The position numbers and the translations under genes were made by a program. The notes under the pieces were generated by a model. The model worked only from the letters and a program-made list of their open reading frames with translations. It had not been told where the DNA came from and did no database searches. A DNA stretch of 64,000 bases. It comes from Argopecten irradians (Eukaryota; Mollusca; Bivalvia; Pectinida; Pectinidae). Of this stretch, positions 59,238 to 64,000 are shown piece after piece. The stretch spans positions 16,927,255 through 16,991,254 of the forward strand of contig NC_091138.1 in assembly GCF_041381155.1 (NCBI RefSeq), in the 5' to 3' direction. Every line of letters starts with the position of its first letter. The stretch's first letter is position 1.

Positions 59238-62200
59238 CTGCAAAAGAAATCGAGCAGTTAGTTGATGTTAATTTTATATCAGCGGGCTCTGTTGTCAAAC
59301 GCTTAATGATGAATGAATGATGTACGCAGTCTGTTTAAAATGAATCTTCAGTAACAAGCACTAACAACAGGCGACACACTTGAAACAGAAAGTGTGTAAA
59401 ACAAACGCTGAATGACTGATAGGTAGTTAGTGTGATATAGTCTATTAATGCCTTGAGGTAACCATCATCAAAGTATAGTAGACCGAAGAAGAAGACTATT
59501 CTAGTGTTGAACATTTAACATACTAGGGATATAGACATATTTTCCATATGTTTTGATTTCCTATGTATATCTCTATGTTGTAATGTAAGACGAACGTTTT
59601 TCATGATTGTTTGTTGCGGTATACTGTTTTGTATTTGTTGAAATTGTTAAAAGCGTGCCGTTTAACTGGATCATGCAGTCAGACATTTTAGTAGTCATCA
59701 GGTTACAATTAACAATAACGACCTGACCAATCTCCAAATCCAGGAATGAGTACTACGCATGTCTTGCAACTGCTGTTTAAAGAAACCTTCATATTTCTGG
59801 TCCAAACGCGCAATGTCTAAACTGTTCTTAAGAAGATGTAAGAGTTCTTACAGAACCAACGTCGACAGAGAGTGAAAAATAGGTAAGAAAATATTACCAT
59901 ACAAAGAAAAGTGCCGCGTATTTCACAATTAGAATTTCGGGTTTATGTATTGTCTTGTACAGGTTTGGGTATTGTTTACAGTTGGAAATCAAACAATTAT
60001 CTCGCTTATTTTTACTCTCAGTTATTTCAGTATTATCCCTGGTAAAGGTAAGCCTTGCAATGTAATCTCAAATTTGTCTTTCCTATTAGGAATTCTGATC
60101 GTCTTTGTTCTGAAAGATAACTTCTCTCACTTGCTTCTTAGCGCTCCGAGATATATTGATATGGTATATTTGTATGATCTCTCAGCTGTACATTCCGCTC
60201 CGCAGTTCGCACCAGTTATATCCAATGAACAATACATGTATAAGGTATGCATTATAGCCACACACTATAGTCATTCTCGATTCAAGCTTTGAAGATAACG
60301 ATCAACAAAAAGAATATTATTTACAGTATAAGGTCCTAGTAGTATCGCTAGTGTTAATTTATATTCACAATAATATTAAAATATAGCTCATTATTCAAAT
60401 AAGATCAATTATTATACACCATGATGTAATTTGATTCTTGAAATATTAATTTCTATTCAAAAATGTCCTATTTGTATTCGGAAACAATGTTATACATAGG
60501 CTTCAAATTTTGCAACGATAACCAGATGTTACGTCGATTTTGACTGGTTGATATGATTGTGTGTGGATGGAGATGATGGGACTACTGCATTCGTAACTAA
60601 AATCGGTTCATATTCTACTATTTACTTGTATATGCATGAACCATTATTACTCATTTTTAGTATTCATTGTAATGAATGTCCTACCAAAAGCATTTAATAA
60701 ATGGTATTTCATCGCAACTGGTTTCAATCAAATAAAATAGTGGAATACTGAATGTTTTTTTATGCTAAATATTGGGATACATAGACAGACGAGAACAAAA
60801 GCAATCTTGTATTGTAAACTATATACTTATTATCGAAGATAGCTGGAGAAAAATCGATATTTGGATCAAATCTTGAGCTTTAATTTGCCCACAGATTCGC
60901 CATGTCAGAAACACCCATGTTATAGTGTATAGTAAACTGTCATATCAATAAGTGACTACATATGGTCGTGTCTGTAAAAGGTCGACTGAGAACTTATATG
61001 CCCAGTTACCACAATACTGAACGCCAATAGTCAAAATAAGCAATAATTTCCTGTGTCGGCCAAAACTACGTAAAGCTGCATATATTAAGGAAAATATTTT
61101 CTAGCAAACAATTATACCCAAATGTACGCAGAAGAACTGATACTACTCCAGAGCGAACAGAAAAGATTGGACATATCAATAGCGTCCTGTACTTAGTTAT
61201 CTATAATGACCATTCTATGTTCGACAGAACATAACACGGTATCCATGGTTACCTTGACAATGGATTCAACATCACATTTTATCATCTTTTCTTTTATATT
61301 TCATTTATTATTACTCCTACAACAGCAGAAACGTTTCCGTTTACAGAATAAAAACACTACCAAACAGGTACTGTTATTAATTGTGTTGTAAATTTTATCT
61401 CATTGGGGTTCTCAATTTAGGTTTGTGGGTTTTAAATTATATTATGGAATCAAATATTACACACTTTTTACGGAAATGCATATAAAATAACACATGTCTA
61501 TTAATTATTATGAAATACGTGTAATGAACTATAGAAAAAAAATTATTGCGTCTACTAGTGAAATGTAAACTCTACATAAATTAGTAGGAAACTAAATGCA
61601 AGTCACGCATAATGAGTTAAACTCTAAACGTCATATGTGTGAAGCAGCAAAATAAATGTGAGAATAGTTTTTTTTCAAATCAGAACTCAACCCAGAATAT
61701 ATAGCAATGAAGCCTTGGTTAAGCCCAATGAACCCAATTTCGTACATATTTTTCACAATTCAATCAAATGAAGCGTGTTTTTTTTAAAGATCTCATATTA
61801 AACTGTGGCTAACTACATGTATGAAATGTTGCCATTTTCATCCCGTCACAAGCGGAAATGTTTGGTGTTTTTTTCTGATGATACCTTTTTAGAGATCAGA
61901 CTTTTATATTCGCCTTGCTGCAAATTACCGAAGTCTTACTTAATTTTATTCACGCAAAAATGTGTCCAGGTAAATTTGACTATAATATTACCGGTATATA
62001 TCCCAATGAGTCCGACAATAGGTCGATTCCTTAGAGCTGATAACCATGTCTAATTAAATGTTAAAGTTCATTCCTCTCAAACTCTATCTTTGTGTATCCT
62101 CGAGGAAATATCAGTGTCAATGTATGCAGATCAATCAATTTGATCTTCAGGAATTTTCTTGTTGCAAAATCGAGAAATGGATTGTTGCCTGCATACATTT

Positions 62201-64000
62201 AGATTTCAGATTCCTTGAAATGCTTGAACAAAGAATCAAATTGTTTTCTTATTTCTGATACACAAGCATGTACACTTGGAATATTTAAATAATCTTCCAT
62301 CATTCCTATTCTGGATATGCATTCTGCATTTATGTAAAATTGTAACATACTAGACCATCATCAAATCAAACAGGGATGATTGCTCTCGGTTCCTATGTTG
62401 CCGGTTATAATAACCCCTTCTTTCAATCCCATATCGTCCCGTGTAATCTATTCGGCTAATAATATTGCAGATATCTACGTAACCTCATTTGCATATAAAT
62501 TACCTTATCCGTCACCCTAAATCTTTTCTATGTATTCCAGGTCTTACTGTATTCGTATATGCTCAATTATTTGTTTAGCATTTCAAATGAATGTCTATGG
62601 CTTAAATACATGTAACAAACCGATATAATTGAAAATAACCGACAAGACACGATACTTTATGACGAGATGCAGTCTCGGTACAACGATGTATTATAGGCGG
62701 TGTGAGTACTGTTATTTAATAAATGAAAAAATAGACTGCAGTCCGGCGAAATCAATATTATTTTATGCATTTAAATATTCCACACAATACCAATGGAACA
62801 AAGCAAATATGGAAATCGAAATGATTTACTCTGCAAGAGAGTTTTGAGACATGTGATGACATAAACCAGCAAAATAGAATTATGAGCTGTATCTACAAGT
62901 AACGACGCACTCTTACTGATTTACAGTTTCCAATGAGTCGTACTTTTCCATTCATGAATCATATATTTATAGCATATTAATACATTATTATCTTTCTAAG
63001 GATTGAACATGTCTCAATACAGTTTTATGAACAAATGATCAAACCAAAGAATAATCGTTTTAACAATGTCGTGGGAATCCTAATTAGACACAATGACAGC
63101 AATGAACATCATCGACTTGACAAATCTGTGGCAGTCAAATGAGCATAGATTAGCTAAAGTCGACAGTATGGGGGCAATGAACATGATATATTTTAACGTT
63201 TCCCTGTACTATTAGTCGCCAATCAGTCGCTCAGAATGACATTCCATCGCAATAATGTATAATCCATCGTTATCATAGGTATAATTCTCAATTCTCGTAA
63301 CAAATGTAAGAAAATTTTATAACCACACCCGGACAAGCTGTATAGGAATATACTTTTCTATAATATAGGTAGAACAAAAGATTCACGAGAGCGTTCCGAC
63401 AGAACACCTGAGAGCGAAAATAAAGATTCTTTGTCATTAAATAGCCTATTGGCTAATTTGATAACGCAGTTTTATTGTTCACATCAGATTTCCTAAAGGT
63501 ACAAGACAAAATGACTAACAAGATTAAAAACCGGTTAAAGAGAATAATAAAATTTCGTTTTTACATACTAAGGTAAATCCCGGGTTAATCGCAAGAAAAT
63601 TGGCACACTTAAATAATTCGCCCTGTCGATTAAAATGTAAGTCCAAGCTAGGAATTTTGATTCGAGGATCGATAGTCTACGTCTGTAGTACATGGAGCGA
63701 TGAATACAGCGCATTCTGTGATCTTTGTACAACATCATTCTTTGAAACCAATGTTAATGAACTAATTTAGGTTATGCTCTAAAGTTTAGCATAACGACAA
63801 ACTGTCGTGTTCGCAAACGATGTGATATATTTGAAATAGAATAATTGCAGTCACATCTTAGTGCAAAGTTTTCTGAGTGAAAAGAGATAATATAAATTCA
63901 ACATTGCTGCCAGCGTTATAGAGTGTAATTGTCATCACTTTATGCTTACTACCCTCAGATCTAATAACTTCCATACTTATTTACTTTGGTTATTCCAATT
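59238..64000. other. Non-coding region upstream of the GPCR
   Basis: No gene recognised on either strand. The GPCR's 5' UTR exon and promoter should lie here or beyond the right edge. Short open frames lack domains. Confidence 0.45.

Overview
This is eukaryotic, intron-rich, AT-rich nuclear DNA from a marine invertebrate, most likely a bivalve mollusc. The reasons are the many ACATGTA-type motifs, a tRNA-derived SINE tail of the kind common in molluscs, short dispersed inverted-repeat elements, large minisatellites, and a stand-alone P2X7-type ballast-domain gene. The species call is inference.

Left part (1-8.2 kb): nine exons on the minus strand encode the first half of a xanthine dehydrogenase/aldehyde oxidase family protein (two 2Fe-2S domains, then the start of the FAD domain). 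The gene runs off the left edge. Five of the nine exons have lengths that break the reading frame, so it looks like an intron-containing pseudogene. One of its introns holds a dispersed foldback element that has itself been invaded by a 5'-truncated LINE.

9.0-16.4 kb: a complete three-exon plus-strand gene for a small protein like the C-terminal (ballast) domain of P2X7 meets, tail to tail, an eight-exon minus-strand gene for a THAP/DDE-transposase-like protein. The coding ends are 75 bp apart. All splice phases close in both genes. The arrangement could be a two-gene mobile unit or a domesticated pair. It is the most interesting part of the window. An inverted-repeat element with a 9-bp target duplication sits in an intron of the transposase, nested inside an older relative.

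16.4-38.3 kb: mostly non-coding and dominated by tandem arrays: a 42-bp array (19.8-21.8 kb), a nearly G-free 16-bp array (22.3-26.4 kb), a 44-bp array (28.5-29.6 kb), a roughly 160-bp repeat inside a terminal-inverted-repeat element (29.8-30.6 kb) and a 46-bp array (35.7-38.1 kb). A CCAAT-type promoter with a likely leader exon lies at 26.8-27.0 kb. A small unrecognised coding exon lies at 32.8-33.3 kb.

38.3-57.7 kb: sparse. It holds one complete gene of unknown function (44.6-46.4 kb: a cysteine-rich start, then an acidic, repeat-bearing body), SINE copies, and further inverted-repeat elements at 42.9, 55.0 and 56.6 kb.

57.7-59.2 kb: a two-exon, minus-strand class A neuropeptide-type GPCR, complete and intact. 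From 59.2 kb to the end no gene was recognised.

The recognised genes do not form a pathway. Long-open frames inside the tandem arrays are a consequence of the repeat units and are not called as genes.
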